Assembly (NCBI GenBank): GCA_937864465.1
Contig: CALMJU010000071.1
Span: 45,246 to 109,245, forward strand
Direction: 5' to 3'
Length of the DNA stretch: 64,000 nucleotides
From: an uncultured Acidobacteriota bacterium
GTDB taxonomy: Bacteria > Acidobacteriota > Polarisedimenticolia > Polarisedimenticolales > JAIQFR01
The notes beneath the pieces were generated by a model. That model saw nothing but the letters and a program-made list of their open reading frames with translations. It searched no databases and was not told the origin of the DNA. Below are positions 25,166 through 38,118 of the stretch, in pieces (within the stretch, counting starts at the first letter, position 1; the number at the start of each line of letters is the position of its first letter). The position numbers were made by a program, and so were the translations under genes.

Positions 25166-26457
25166 GTCCGCTCCAGGACGAGGGCCGCGCCCTGTCCCCC
25201 GCCCGCGGAGAGCGCCGCCAGCCCCAGGGACGCGTCTCGCCTCTCCATCTCCAGGAGGAGCGTCAGGACGATGCGTGCGCCGCTCGCCCCGAGGGGGTGC
25301 CCGATCGCGAGGGCGCCTCCGTTGACGTTCAGCCGGCCCGGGTCGATCGGCCCGATCGGCCCCGATCCGAGGTGCTCCTCGCAGAACGCCCGCGACTCCA
25401 GCGCCCGACGGCACGCCAGGACCTGCGCCGCGAACGTCTCGTGGATCTCGACGAGGTCGACCCGATCGAGCGCAACGCCGCCGGCTCGCTTCAGCGCGAG
25501 CGGCACCGCGAACGCGGCGCCCAGCCCCATCCGCGCCGGGTCGCAGCCCACGGCGGCCCACGCCCGCACCCGCCCGAGAACGGGCAGACCGAGCGCTCGG
25601 GCGCGCGAGGCCGAGCCGAGGACGAGGGCCACGGCCCCGTCCCCGAGCGGAGAGGCGTTCCCCCTCGTGACGGTGCCGTGGCGCGGATCGAAGACGGGAG
25701 CCAGGGCGGCGAGGCCCGAGGCCTCGGCGCCGCGGCGGATCCCGTCGTCCCGGGCCACCGTCGCGTCGAAGGCGGGGGGGACCGGCACGGGAACCACCTC
25801 CCGTTCCATCCTCCCCTCCTCCCAGGCCGCGGCGGCGAGGCGGTGGCTCGCCAGGGCGAACGCGTCCTGCTCCTCCCGGGTCACGTCGAAATCGCGCGCG
25901 AGCCGGTCGGCAAACGCGCCGGTCGGGTGGCCGGTCACGAGATCGGCGAGACCGATGGAGAGATCCGGAGCGGTCCCGGGACGCCGCCCCCGGCTCCCGG
26001 ACGCCGAGGAACGGCGAGGAACGGCCTCCAGGAATAGCGGAGCCGGCGCGCGCCCCTCGCGGGACGCGTCCCGGCGAAAGGGGGACGCGGTGGACGAGGA
26101 CTCGACGCCCGCGGCGATCACCAGGTCTGCTTCCCCCGCGCGAATTCGCGAGGCGGCCGCGGCCACGGCCTCGAGCCCCGACGCGCAGCTCCGGTTCACG
26201 GCAGCCGCGGGCATCTTCCTCGGGAGCTTCGCGAGCATCGCGACGACGCGCCCGAGGTCCGCGGCGCCGGGCGCGCCTCCGACGTTCCCGAGGATCAGCT
26301 CGTCGACAGCGTCCGGATCGACCTCCGACCGCTCGATCGCCTCGCGCACCGCGACCCGGCCCAGCTCCTCGGCGGAGACGCCTTCGAGCCGCGTCCGGAC
26401 GGGCGCGAAGGGCGTCCTCACGCCGGCGACGATGACCGCATCGCGATCCTGGAGCAC
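25162..26457 (-). CDS. fadI: Acetyl-CoA acyltransferase (thiolase) FadI-like, second catalytic Cys replaced by Ser
   Basis: 431 residues from a GTG with GGAGG 4-5 nt upstream. The nucleophile C91 (NRSCASGLEA), the IHETFAAQ His region and GHPLGASGAR are present. The usual C-terminal C-x-G-G-G-x-G motif reads LSAGGGQG: Ser417, encoded TCC, stands where thiolases carry the Cys that acts as acid/base. Classical Cys-to-Ser mutants at this position are strongly impaired, so activity may be low or altered (inference). It is coupled to fadJ, so it is still expressed as part of the pair. Confidence 0.88.
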   Translation of the reverse strand: MLQDRDAVIVAGVRTPFAPVRTRLEGVSAEELGRVAVREAIERSEVDPDAVDELILGNVGGAPGAADLGRVVAMLAKLPRKMPAAAVNRSCASGLEAVAAAASRIRAGEADLVIAAGVESSSTASPFRRDASREGRAPAPLFLEAVPRRSSASGSRGRRPGTAPDLSIGLADLVTGHPTGAFADRLARDFDVTREEQDAFALASHRLAAAAWEEGRMEREVVPVPVPPAFDATVARDDGIRRGAEASGLAALAPVFDPRHGTVTRGNASPLGDGAVALVLGSASRARALGLPVLGRVRAWAAVGCDPARMGLGAAFAVPLALKRAGGVALDRVDLVEIHETFAAQVLACRRALESRAFCEEHLGSGPIGPIDPGRLNVNGGALAIGHPLGASGARIVLTLLLEMERRDASLGLAALSAGGGQGAALVLERT

Positions 26458-26484
26458 CCGACCTCCGGCTCCGCCCCCCGGGGC

Positions 26485-27888
26485 TCAGCCCTCCCGCTCC
26501 CGGGCCAGGCCGTACGCCTCGAGCTTCTTGTAGAGATTGGATCGCGGCGTGTCGATCGCCTTCGCGGTCGCCGCGATGTTCCAGCCGTTCTCCTCGAGCT
26601 TCGCCAGGAGGTAGGCCCGCTCCGCCGCGTCCTTGAACGACTGGAGCGAGGTGCCCGCGTGCGGGATCACGACCGACTCGCGGAGCGCCTGCGCTCCGGC
26701 CTCTCCGTCCAGCGGCGCCGCGAGGCCGGCGGGAATGTCCTCCGGGCGGATCGTGTCCCCCGGCGTCATGATCAGGAGGCGCTCCACCGCGTTCCGGAGC
26801 TCCCGGACATTGCCGCGCCACGGCAGGCCCCGGAGCACGCCGAGGGCGTCGGGGGAGAAGCGCTTCGCGCGGCAGCCGTTCTCCCGGCAGAAGTTCTCCG
26901 CGAACCAGGCCACGAGGGCGTCGATGTCCTCACGACGCTCGCGCAGGGGGGGGACGCGGATGGGGACCACGTTCAGCCGGAAGTAGAGATCTTCCCGGAA
27001 CCGCCCCGCCCCGATCTCCGCGGGAAGGTCCTTGTTCGTGGCGGCGATCACGCGGACGTCCACGGTGAGCGTGCGCGCCGCCCCCACGGGCTCCACCTCG
27101 CCGTCCTGCAGCGCCCGGAGCACCTTCGACTGCGTCTTGACGCTCATGTCGCCGATCTCGTCCAGGAAGATCGTGCCGCCGTCCGCCTGGGCGAACTTCC
27201 CCGCCTGGTCCCGCGTCGCGCCGGTGAACGAGCCCTTCTCGTGCCCGAACAGCTCCGATTCGATCAGCTCCTCGGGGATCGCCGCGCAGTTGACCTTCAC
27301 GAACGGCTTGGAGTCGCGCGGGCTGTTCCGGTGGATCGCGCGGGCGACGAGCTCCTTGCCGGTCCCCGACTCTCCCGTGATCAGGACCGACGCCTTCGTC
27401 GGCGCGGCGAGGGCGATGTCCTCCTGCACCCTGCGAAGCGCGGCGGAGTCGCCGACGAGCCGGAACCGCTCCTCGAAGGAAAGCCGGAGGTCGCGGTTCT
27501 CCTCGCGCAGCCTCCTCTGTTCCAGGGCGTTGCGGAGGACGAGCAGGACCCGATCGCTCTCGAGCGGCTTCTCCATGAAGTCGAAGGCGCCCCGCCGCGT
27601 GGCCTCGAGGGCGGTCGCGATCGTTCCGTGCCCCGACACGACGACGACCGGCACGTCGATCCCGCGCCTCCGGATCTCGGAGAGGACCTCGAGGCCGTCC
27701 ATCCTCGGCATCTTGATGTCGAGGATGACCGCGTCGGGCGAGGCGGCGTCGACTCGATCGAGGGCCTCGGGTCCGGTGGCGGCCTCGGTCACGGACATCC
27801 CGGCGTATTCGAGGACCATCCGGAGCGAGGAGCGGATGTCCGCCTCGTCGTCGGCGACGAGGACCAGGGGCTTCCGGGCGGAACTCAT
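26485..27888 (-). CDS. NtrC-family sigma-54-dependent response regulator
   Basis: 467 residues from the ATG at 27888. Receiver with D57 (AVILDIKMP), then an AAA+ domain with Walker A GESGTGKE, Walker B GTIFLDEIGD and the R-finger region, and a C-terminal Fis-type HTH (WNIAATAKAIDTPRSNLYKKLEAYGL). The sigma-54 contact loop reads GSFTGAT rather than GAFTGA; the Ser form exists in nature. It lies just upstream of fadI-fadJ in the same direction, and a regulatory link is possible but untested. The kinase partner could be the one at 33836. Confidence 0.93.
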   Translation of the reverse strand: MSSARKPLVLVADDEADIRSSLRMVLEYAGMSVTEAATGPEALDRVDAASPDAVILDIKMPRMDGLEVLSEIRRRGIDVPVVVVSGHGTIATALEATRRGAFDFMEKPLESDRVLLVLRNALEQRRLREENRDLRLSFEERFRLVGDSAALRRVQEDIALAAPTKASVLITGESGTGKELVARAIHRNSPRDSKPFVKVNCAAIPEELIESELFGHEKGSFTGATRDQAGKFAQADGGTIFLDEIGDMSVKTQSKVLRALQDGEVEPVGAARTLTVDVRVIAATNKDLPAEIGAGRFREDLYFRLNVVPIRVPPLRERREDIDALVAWFAENFCRENGCRAKRFSPDALGVLRGLPWRGNVRELRNAVERLLIMTPGDTIRPEDIPAGLAAPLDGEAGAQALRESVVIPHAGTSLQSFKDAAERAYLLAKLEENGWNIAATAKAIDTPRSNLYKKLEAYGLAREREG

Positions 27889-28030
27889 GGGAGACGCCGT
27901 CCGAAGACACGCATCGCCGGGCGAGGATACCACACGCCGACGGCGCCCCACGGGGGCAGCGGAGCTCCCTCCGTGTCGCCGCGCCCGGGTCCGCCCGCTT
28001 CCGGCGCGGCGGGGACGGTTCCCCGCCGGA

Positions 28031-29602
28031 TCACTCCTTCGAGTCGCCTCCGGGAACGCGCATGAAGAACACGCGCGAGATGCCGCCCGGCGCGACGGCC
28101 TTGATCTTCACGGCGTCCCCCGCCCCGACCCGCCGGACCGCCTCCCTCCAGGCGGCGATCCCCGGGACCGGCTCGTCGTTGACGGCCGTGATGACGAACC
28201 CCCGCACCACGCCTGCGGCGGCGGCCTCCGAGCCGGCCTCCACGTCTGCGACGAAGACGCCCTTCACGGACTCCGGGATCTCCTGCCTCTCGCGCAGCGC
28301 GGGGCTCAGCGTCTCCACCCGGATCCCCAGGTCCTCCGACTCGGTCGGCGAGCCCGGCTCTCCTTCGTCCGATCCGCCGCTCCGGCGCCCGGCGATCAGG
28401 TCCGTCGCGTCGGGGCGCGTCGCCAGCTCGACCTCCACGGCGAAGGGCTTCCCGTCCCGGAGCCCCTCGAGGCGGACCTTCTCTCCGGGGCGGCGCGGCG
28501 CGACGCGGCCGAGCAGGTCCCGCCCGTTTCGAACCGGGGCGCCGTCCACCTTGCGGATGATGTCGCCTTCCCGAACGCCCGCCTTCTGCGCCGGCCCGTC
28601 CTCGGTGACCGACTGGACGAACACCCCGCTCTTGTCGGGCAGGTCGTTGTACTGCTGGGCCGCCTCGTTGATGTCCGTCATGCTGATCCCGAGGTAGCCG
28701 CGCCGCACCTTCCCCGACTCCCGGAGTTGCTCCATGGCGGACCTCGCCATGTTGATCGGGAGCGCGAAGCCGATCCCCTCGGCCATGCCGCCGCGGCTGA
28801 TCGCCATGTTGATCCCGACCACGCGTCCCGCGACGTCGAGGAGCGGCCCGCCGGAGTTCCCGAAGTTGATCGCGGCGTCCGTCTGGATGAAGTTGGCGAG
28901 TCCGGCGTCGGTGTCCCCGATCGGGACCTGACGATCCTTGGCCGATACGACGCCGGCGGTCACCGTCTCCGAGAGCTGGAACGGATTGCCGATCGCGATC
29001 ACCCACTGGCCGATCCGGAGCTTGTCGGAATCGCCGAGAGGGAGGGTCGGCAGCCGCCTGCCCGCGGGATCGATCTTCAGGAGGGCGAGATCGATGTTGG
29101 GATCGGTCCCGACGATCTCGGCCGTGTAGCGGGTCCCGTCGTTGAGGCTCACGTCCACCTTGACCGCGCCGTCGACGACGTGACGGTTCGTGAGAACGTA
29201 GCCGTCCTCGGAGACGAGGAAGCCGCTCCCCCCGGACTGCTCGCGCCGCTCCTTCGGTGCGGATCGGCGGTCCTGCGGGTCCGGCCGCTCGAAGAAGAAG
29301 CGGAAGAACGGGTCGTCGCGGAACATCTCGCGCGGGTCGGCCCCTCCGGAGTCGGGCTTCCGGACGGACGTCGAGACGATCTGGACCACGGCGGGAATCG
29401 ACGCCTCCACGACGTCCGCGAAGTCCACGGCGCCCGCGGCCGGCGCGGGAAGGGACGCCGGCGCGGCTGCCGATGCCGGGGCCGCGGGAGGCGCGGCGAA
29501 CATCACGCGGGGCGCGTTCAGCTTCCCGCCGATCACCATGCCGAAGACGATGCTGACGCCGACGACGGCGAGCATCCACGCGAAGCTCGACTTCCGACTC
29601 AT
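28031..29602 (-). CDS. Periplasmic serine protease DegP/HtrA
   Basis: 523 residues from the ATG at 29602 (GGAGG 7 nt upstream). An uncleaved signal or anchor helix (residues 8-25), then a trypsin-like domain with triad H141 (TNRHVVDG), D171 (NIDLALLK) and S250 (GNSGGPLL). Two PDZ domains follow (RRGYLGISMTDI and DLGIRVETLSP), as in DegP/DegQ. It degrades or refolds envelope proteins under stress. The neighbouring minus-strand genes are two regulators, but spacing of over 100 nt on each side argues for its own promoter. Confidence 0.92.
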   Translation of the reverse strand: MSRKSSFAWMLAVVGVSIVFGMVIGGKLNAPRVMFAAPPAAPASAAAPASLPAPAAGAVDFADVVEASIPAVVQIVSTSVRKPDSGGADPREMFRDDPFFRFFFERPDPQDRRSAPKERREQSGGSGFLVSEDGYVLTNRHVVDGAVKVDVSLNDGTRYTAEIVGTDPNIDLALLKIDPAGRRLPTLPLGDSDKLRIGQWVIAIGNPFQLSETVTAGVVSAKDRQVPIGDTDAGLANFIQTDAAINFGNSGGPLLDVAGRVVGINMAISRGGMAEGIGFALPINMARSAMEQLRESGKVRRGYLGISMTDINEAAQQYNDLPDKSGVFVQSVTEDGPAQKAGVREGDIIRKVDGAPVRNGRDLLGRVAPRRPGEKVRLEGLRDGKPFAVEVELATRPDATDLIAGRRSGGSDEGEPGSPTESEDLGIRVETLSPALRERQEIPESVKGVFVADVEAGSEAAAAGVVRGFVITAVNDEPVPGIAAWREAVRRVGAGDAVKIKAVAPGGISRVFFMRVPGGDSKE

Positions 29603-29727
29603 GTCTCGACCTCCGGGCGGCGATCCGCCGCGGTGAATCCCGCGCGAGAAACGATCCTCCGCGGGCCGCTGGCGCGGCCGGCCCGCGTCCTCCGGGCATC
29701 GGCTGCGGGGCCCGCCGTCACCGCGGA

Positions 29728-30147
29728 TCACGCGGCGCCGCCCGCGCGCGCTGCCTTGCGGCCGGTGACGGGGAGCAGTTCGTCCAGGGCGGCTCGCAGG
29801 AGCCCGACGTCCACCGGCTTCTCGAGGACGCGGTCCACGCCGAGCGCCCGCGCCTGTTGCTTCACGGCATCGTTCAGGTAAGCCGACACCAGGATGCACC
29901 GGGCTCGGCACTCCCGGCGCCGCAGCTCGGCCAGCAGGGTCAGGCCGTCCATCCCCGGCATCCTGTAGTCGAGGAGCAGGAGGTCGACGCCCGTCGTGCC
30001 GGCTCGGTCCTGGAGCACCCGACGAGGGTCGTCCTCGACCGTCGCGCTGTACCCCGCGCGATCGAGGAGCCGCCGGTAGCAGGACAACACCGAGAGGTCG
30101 TCGTCCACCGCCAGGACCCTGTATCGAGCCTTCCCGTAGGGAGTCAT
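29728..30147 (-). CDS. Receiver-only response regulator
   Basis: 139 residues. Acidic triad DDD at 15-17, phospho-acceptor D60 (LLLLDYRMPGMDG), Ser in ILVSAYL and Lys in VLEKPVDVG. The C-terminus is a short basic tail. No output domain, so it probably acts by protein contact or phosphotransfer. It lies downstream of the NtrC-type regulator at 30287 with a 139-nt gap in which I see nothing further. Confidence 0.85.
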   Translation of the reverse strand: MTPYGKARYRVLAVDDDLSVLSCYRRLLDRAGYSATVEDDPRRVLQDRAGTTGVDLLLLDYRMPGMDGLTLLAELRRRECRARCILVSAYLNDAVKQQARALGVDRVLEKPVDVGLLRAALDELLPVTGRKAARAGGAA

Positions 30148-30286
30148 GTCCGCCCGTCCGCGTGGCAATCCGCGTGCCGGACCTGAGCGCGCCTTGCCGC
30201 GCCAATTTCCACGCCGTTCCGGGCTTTCGCTCCCTCTCCGGCTCGCCGCCGGCGCCAAAACGGCGCGGGTCGAGGGGAAGAACCCG

Positions 30287-31735
30287 TCAGCCTTGCGGGC
30301 CTTCCGGCGCCCCCCCCTCCGTGGTACGCCCCGCGAGCCGGTACTCCTTGAGCTTCCTCTGGAGGGTCCGGAGTCCGATCCCGAGGATCTCGGCGGCCTG
30401 CGTACGGTTCCCCCCGGTGCGCTCGAGGGCGGAGAGAATCGCCCGCCGCTCGATCTCGTCCATCGTGAGCGGCGCACTCTCCGGCCCCCCGGGGGCCGGC
30501 TCGGGGGCGGCCCACGCGCCGTCCGGCCCCCCCGCCCCCCCCGTCGCCGGCTCCGCCTCGCCGGCGCGATACTCCTCGGGAAGATCGCCCAGCCCGATCT
30601 CCGGGGAAGGCGCGAGCACGACGAGGCTCTCGACCAGGTTCCGCAGCTCCCGGACGTTCCCCTCCCAGCGCGCCCCCCAGAGCGCTTTCATGGCGTCGGG
30701 GGCGAATCGCATCCCTTCCCGGCCGTTCTCCTGCGCGAACTGCCGGAGGAAGTGGTTCGCCAGGACCGGGATGTCCTCGCGCCGCTCCCTGAGGGGCGGG
30801 ATTCGCAGCGTCACGACCTTGAGCCGGTAGTACAGGTCGCTGCGGAAGCGGCCCTGCTCGACCGCGGACTCGAGGTCGGAGTTCGTCGCGGCGAGGAGGC
30901 GGATGTCCACCTTGATCGTCTCGGTGCCGCCGACCCGCATGAACTCGCGCTGCTCGAGCACGCGCAGCAGCTTGACCTGCATCTCGAGAGGGAGCTCTCC
31001 GATCTCGTCGAGGAACAGCGTGCCCCGGTCGGCGAGCTCGAACTTCCCGAACTTCCTCCCGGTGGCTCCCGTGAACGCCCCCCGCTCGTGGCCGAACAGC
31101 TCCGACTCCAGGATCTCCGCCGGGATGGCGGCGCAGTTGATCGGAAGGAACGTCGCGGCGCGCCGCGGCGAGTTCTCGTGGATCGCGTTGGCGACGAGCT
31201 CCTTGCCCGTTCCCGACTCCCCGACGATCAACACGTTCGAGCGCGTCCGCGACACCAGCTCCATCTGGCGGAAGAGGGCTTCCATCGCCTTCGACCTGCC
31301 GACGAGCTTCCCGAACTTCTCGCAGACCCGCAGCTCGAGCTGCTGGACCCGGTCCGCGAGCTGCCGCTTCTCGATGATCGCCTCGGTCCGCCTCCGGAGC
31401 TCGAAGAGGTCCACCGGCTTCGTCAGGTAATCGTCGGCGCCCAGCTTCATCGCCTCGACCGCCGACTCGACGGACGCGTGGCCCGTGATCATCAGGACGC
31501 CGACGTCGGCGTGGATCTGTCTCGCTGCCCGCAGGACCCCGAAGCCGTCGGTCCCCGGCAGCATGAGGTCCGTGATGACGAGCGAGACGCCGTCGTTCGA
31601 GCGCAGGTAGTCGAGGGCCGGGTCCGCCTCCGGGAAGTCCGCCACCTTGTGGCCGAGCTTCGACAGATACCGCGTGTACGCCGCCCGGCTTCCCTCGTCG
31701 TCCTCGATGATGATGATGTGGGCAGGCTCGCTCAT
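30287..31735 (-). CDS. NtrC-family sigma-54-dependent response regulator (canonical GAFTGA)
   Basis: 482 residues. Receiver with D56 ([10 protein letters not shown]) and Lys in [14 protein letters not shown]+ domain with [23 protein letters not shown] and [13 protein letters not shown] Gly/Pro-rich insertion ([10 protein letters not shown]) precedes a Fis HTH ([25 protein letters not shown]). The upstream ligA and sensor kinase genes run in the same direction, so the kinase at 33836 is a candidate partner. No convincing Shine-Dalgarno is seen before the ATG. Confidence 0.93.
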   Translation of the reverse strand: MSEPAHIIIIEDDEGSRAAYTRYLSKLGHKVADFPEADPALDYLRSNDGVSLVITDLMLPGTDGFGVLRAARQIHADVGVLMITGHASVESAVEAMKLGADDYLTKPVDLFELRRRTEAIIEKRQLADRVQQLELRVCEKFGKLVGRSKAMEALFRQMELVSRTRSNVLIVGESGTGKELVANAIHENSPRRAATFLPINCAAIPAEILESELFGHERGAFTGATGRKFGKFELADRGTLFLDEIGELPLEMQVKLLRVLEQREFMRVGGTETIKVDIRLLAATNSDLESAVEQGRFRSDLYYRLKVVTLRIPPLRERREDIPVLANHFLRQFAQENGREGMRFAPDAMKALWGARWEGNVRELRNLVESLVVLAPSPEIGLGDLPEEYRAGEAEPATGGAGGPDGAWAAPEPAPGGPESAPLTMDEIERRAILSALERTGGNRTQAAEILGIGLRTLQRKLKEYRLAGRTTEGGAPEGPQG

Positions 31736-31799
31736 GCCGCGGCCATTCTAGTGCAACGGGGCCGCGAAGTCGCGGCCGCGCGGCGGGCCGGAGCCCGGT

Positions 31800-35526
<3,727 letters not shown>

Positions 35527-36717
35527 ATGGAAGCACAGGCCCAGGCGAACTTGAAGGGTAGCCTCCGGCTCGGAAACTACCTCAAGCGCCTTCGTGCCGG
35601 GTACGGCTACTCGCTTCGCCGCGTGGAGGAGCGTGCTCGCGCCGAAGGGGGCGAGATCGACAACTCGCAGCTCAGCCGCTACGAGAAGGGGATCTGCTAC
35701 CCGTCGTTCGACAAGCTCCGGGTGCTGGCGAGCGTCTTCAACGTGTCGATCCAGGCGTTCTCCGACGTCGTGGATCTCGAGGCCTACGAGGAGCTGAAGC
35801 CCGGCAGCCTGGACGCCGACGAGCTCGTCGACGCGGGGGCTTCCGCCCTCCGGGCAGGCGAAGTGGCCCGTGCCTTCGCCTGCTTCGAGCGAGCCGTCGA
35901 GCTGCTCGAGGCCGTCCCCGCGCGAGAAGGATCGGCGGAGAGGCTGGCGCAGGCCCGTCTCAACCTCGCCGCCGCCCTGAGCCGTCTCGGGAAGCTGTCC
36001 CTCGCGGAACAGGAGCTGAGGAACGCCCTGCGCGGGCAGGGCGATCTCCCGGCCGCCGTCCGGGCGCGCGCCCTGCTGAACCTGGCGAACGTGCACGCCG
36101 ACCAGGGAGACACGATCCTCGCCGAGCTCGAAGCCGAGAAGGCGGCCGCCCTGGCCGACGCGGAGAAGCTCGACCTCGTGTCGGCGCGGTCGCGTCACAC
36201 GCTCGGAAGGGTTCTCGCCGACCGCAGGATGCCCGCCGAGGCGGTCGGGAGATACCGCGAGGCGGCGGAGATCTACGCGCGCTGCGGCGACGCATACGAG
36301 GCCTGCCGGGTGCGGGTGAACATCGGGCACTGCTACGTGTCGCTGGGAAAGGGACGAGAGGGCGCGCGGCTCCTTCGCGTCGCCCTCGACGAGGCGAAGG
36401 CCCTGGGGTTCCGGTACATCGAGGCCTACGCGTGCAGCTGCCTCGGAGAGGCCTTCTACCGGCAGCAGGAGTTCCCGAGAGCGCAGGGGTTCTTCCGGCA
36501 ATCGGACGCGCTCGCGGGCTCCTCCGAGCACAGGTACGCCGACCTGCTGTTCCTCAACTCGTTCTACGAGTGGAGGATGGCGGGAGGCCAGGGCAATCCC
36601 ACACGGGAGAAGATCGCTTTCGGGCGGATGAAGGCCCTTCGAACCAGCCTGGAGCGCCGGTTCGCCGAGGTGGACACCTTCGACGCCTACGTGGAAAGGG
36701 GGCGCTCCGATGCATAA
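35527..36717 (+). CDS. XRE-type HTH regulator with C-terminal TPR repeats
   Basis: 396 residues; GGAGGAGG 11 nt before the ATG. Residues 15-75 form a lambda-repressor-like HTH (LGNYLKRLRAGYGYSLRRVEE, then NSQLSRYEKGICYPSFDKLRVLASVFNV). From residue 97 on there are about six TPR-like repeats (ADELVDAGASALRAGEVARAF; ARALLNLANVHADQGD). The architecture resembles peptide-sensing regulators such as those of the RRNPP class in layout, though the HTH-TPR pairing alone does not prove peptide sensing. The next gene overlaps its end and encodes a secreted protein, which fits a regulator/secreted-partner cassette. Confidence 0.8.
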   Translation: MEAQAQANLKGSLRLGNYLKRLRAGYGYSLRRVEERARAEGGEIDNSQLSRYEKGICYPSFDKLRVLASVFNVSIQAFSDVVDLEAYEELKPGSLDADELVDAGASALRAGEVARAFACFERAVELLEAVPAREGSAERLAQARLNLAAALSRLGKLSLAEQELRNALRGQGDLPAAVRARALLNLANVHADQGDTILAELEAEKAAALADAEKLDLVSARSRHTLGRVLADRRMPAEAVGRYREAAEIYARCGDAYEACRVRVNIGHCYVSLGKGREGARLLRVALDEAKALGFRYIEAYACSCLGEAFYRQQEFPRAQGFFRQSDALAGSSEHRYADLLFLNSFYEWRMAGGQGNPTREKIAFGRMKALRTSLERRFAEVDTFDAYVERGRSDA

Positions 36718-37318
36718 CCTGCGCGCTCTCTGCGGTGTTGCGCTCCTCGCGCTGACGGGAGCGGGTGCGGCCCTCGCGGGCCCTCTGGACCTGCCGGGGC
36801 AGTACTCTCGCGGCGTCGACGGCGGTCCGGTTCTGATCGAGCAGCCGGGGACCGGCGCCACCTTGGCCATCTGGTCGTATCGCGGGAGGGGCGAGTACGA
36901 CCTCGCGATGGCCCGGCGAGACGCGTCCGGGAGCTGGAGCGACGTCGTCTTCCTCGGCCGGAACGATGGCCTCGATCAGGTGACCCCAGCGGTCGCCGCG
37001 GACTCGTGCGGCACGGTGTACGTCGCGTACGCCGTGCGCGAGACCGCGCAGATTCACCTGACCGTCGTGCCGCCCGGAGGCTCGGAGTGGACACCGCCGA
37101 TCCCGCTGACTCCACTCGGGCAGCGGCGATTCGCTCCGGCTCTCTCGGTCATCGGGAACCGCCTGGTGGCCGCCTGGCGCACGTTCAGCGGCGCGATCGA
37201 GATCCGGCACTTCCCGCTCTTCGTTCCGACGGCACCGCTCGGCATCAACGACGGCCCCGATGGGATCGACCCGCTCGGCGCGGGCGGCGGCACCGACGGG
37301 GTCAGCTCGAGGGAGTGA
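36710..37318 (+). CDS. Secreted protein with propeller-like strands, partner of the HTH-TPR gene
   Basis: 202 residues, ATG overlapping the preceding gene by 8 nt. Signal peptide (ALCGVALLALTGAGAALA). Two strand-turn-strand units, DLAMARRDASGSWSDVVFLGRNDGLDQ and TPAVAADSCGTVYVAYAVRE, resemble partial beta-propeller blades. The tail is GINDGPDGIDPLGAGGGTDG, low complexity and acidic. No family recognised. Its coupling to a TPR regulator is the main clue to its role. Confidence 0.65.
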   Translation: MHNLRALCGVALLALTGAGAALAGPLDLPGQYSRGVDGGPVLIEQPGTGATLAIWSYRGRGEYDLAMARRDASGSWSDVVFLGRNDGLDQVTPAVAADSCGTVYVAYAVRETAQIHLTVVPPGGSEWTPPIPLTPLGQRRFAPALSVIGNRLVAAWRTFSGAIEIRHFPLFVPTAPLGINDGPDGIDPLGAGGGTDGVSSRE

Positions 37319-37343
37319 CGCCGTCCGGCCGCGGCAGGGGTCG

Positions 37344-37366
37344 CTGACGCCCGCGTCGGGCGTCAG
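37344..37366 (+). terminator. Hairpin after the HTH-TPR/secreted-protein genes
   Basis: CTGACGCCCG, CGT loop, CGGGCGTCAG: perfect 10-bp stem 26 nt after the stop codon and 60 nt before the dcw promoter. T-rich bases follow only loosely. Confidence 0.6.
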
Positions 37367-37425
37367 GCAGGCGCTTACGCTTTGGTTTCGCCCAAAATAC
37401 CCTAGAACTAAATAATTGCTGCGTC

Positions 37426-37454
37426 TTGACAGCCAAAAGGCCTCGCCTTACTAT
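37426..37454 (+). promoter_or_regulatory. Promoter of the dcw operon
   Basis: Consensus TTGACA, 17-nt spacer, TACTAT. Transcription should start near 37461, at the beginning of the MraZ operator, about 150 nt before mraZ. Confidence 0.8.
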
Positions 37455-37460
37455 GCGGCG

Positions 37461-37490
37461 GTGGTCGAGAGTGGAGCGAAGTGGCCCACC
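37461..37490 (+). promoter_or_regulatory. MraZ operator: three GTGG repeats with 10-bp period
   Basis: GTGGTCGAGA, GTGGAGCGAA, GTGGCCCACC in tandem. MraZ is known to bind direct repeats of a TGG core at 10-bp spacing upstream of its own operon. The block sits just downstream of the -10, so binding would repress. Confidence 0.75.
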
Positions 37491-37610
37491 GGGGCCATGC
37501 TCCCTCCTTATCCACGGTCGGCGCAACGTTCCGGCTCCGGCGCGAGGGCCTGACGGCTCGAAGCGGTCGGCGGCCGGGCGGCGCGCAGCGCCGGCGGCGA
37601 GGTCGAAGCG

Positions 37611-38051
37611 ATGCTCCGCGGAAGCGCGGTCGCCAAGGTGGACGAGAAGGGGCGGCTCAAACTGCCGTCGGCATTCCGCGCCGTCATCGAGGAGCAGTAC
37701 GGAACGGAGTTCTTCGTCACCAGCCTGAGAGGCGAATCGGTCCGCATCTACCCGCTGGAGGTCTGGACCGGAATCGAGGAGAAGATGTCGCGCGTCTCCT
37801 CGCTCGGTCCGTCGGTGGCCCGCTTCAAGAACTCCGTCAACTACTACGGGCAAACCGCGGCTCTCGACGGCCAGGGCCGCGTGCTCCTGCACCCGCTGCT
37901 TCGAGAGCGCACGGGCGCGCGAGGCGAGGTCGTCGTCCTCGGCCAGCAGAACTTTCTCGAGGTCTGGAACCGCTCCGCCTTCGAGGAAAGGCTCCAGGGG
38001 GACCCGCTCACCGATTCCGACCTCGAGGCACTCGCGGAGATGGGGATCTGA
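37611..38051 (+). CDS. mraZ: Transcriptional regulator MraZ
   Basis: 146 residues. Two AbrB-like MraZ repeats, each with the DxKGR-type signature: first KVDEKGRLKLPSAFR, second ALDGQGRVLLHPLLR. MraZ forms a ring that binds repeats in its own promoter region, and such repeats are present upstream. It is the first gene of the dcw operon. The GAGG before the ATG is an acceptable Shine-Dalgarno. Confidence 0.95.
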   Translation: MLRGSAVAKVDEKGRLKLPSAFRAVIEEQYGTEFFVTSLRGESVRIYPLEVWTGIEEKMSRVSSLGPSVARFKNSVNYYGQTAALDGQGRVLLHPLLRERTGARGEVVVLGQQNFLEVWNRSAFEERLQGDPLTDSDLEALAEMGI

Positions 38052-38118
38052 CGCGAGCCTTCGCGACGCCGCGGGGAGCGGCTCTCCGGGGCGGACGATC
38101 GAGGGGGGCATTTCTCGG

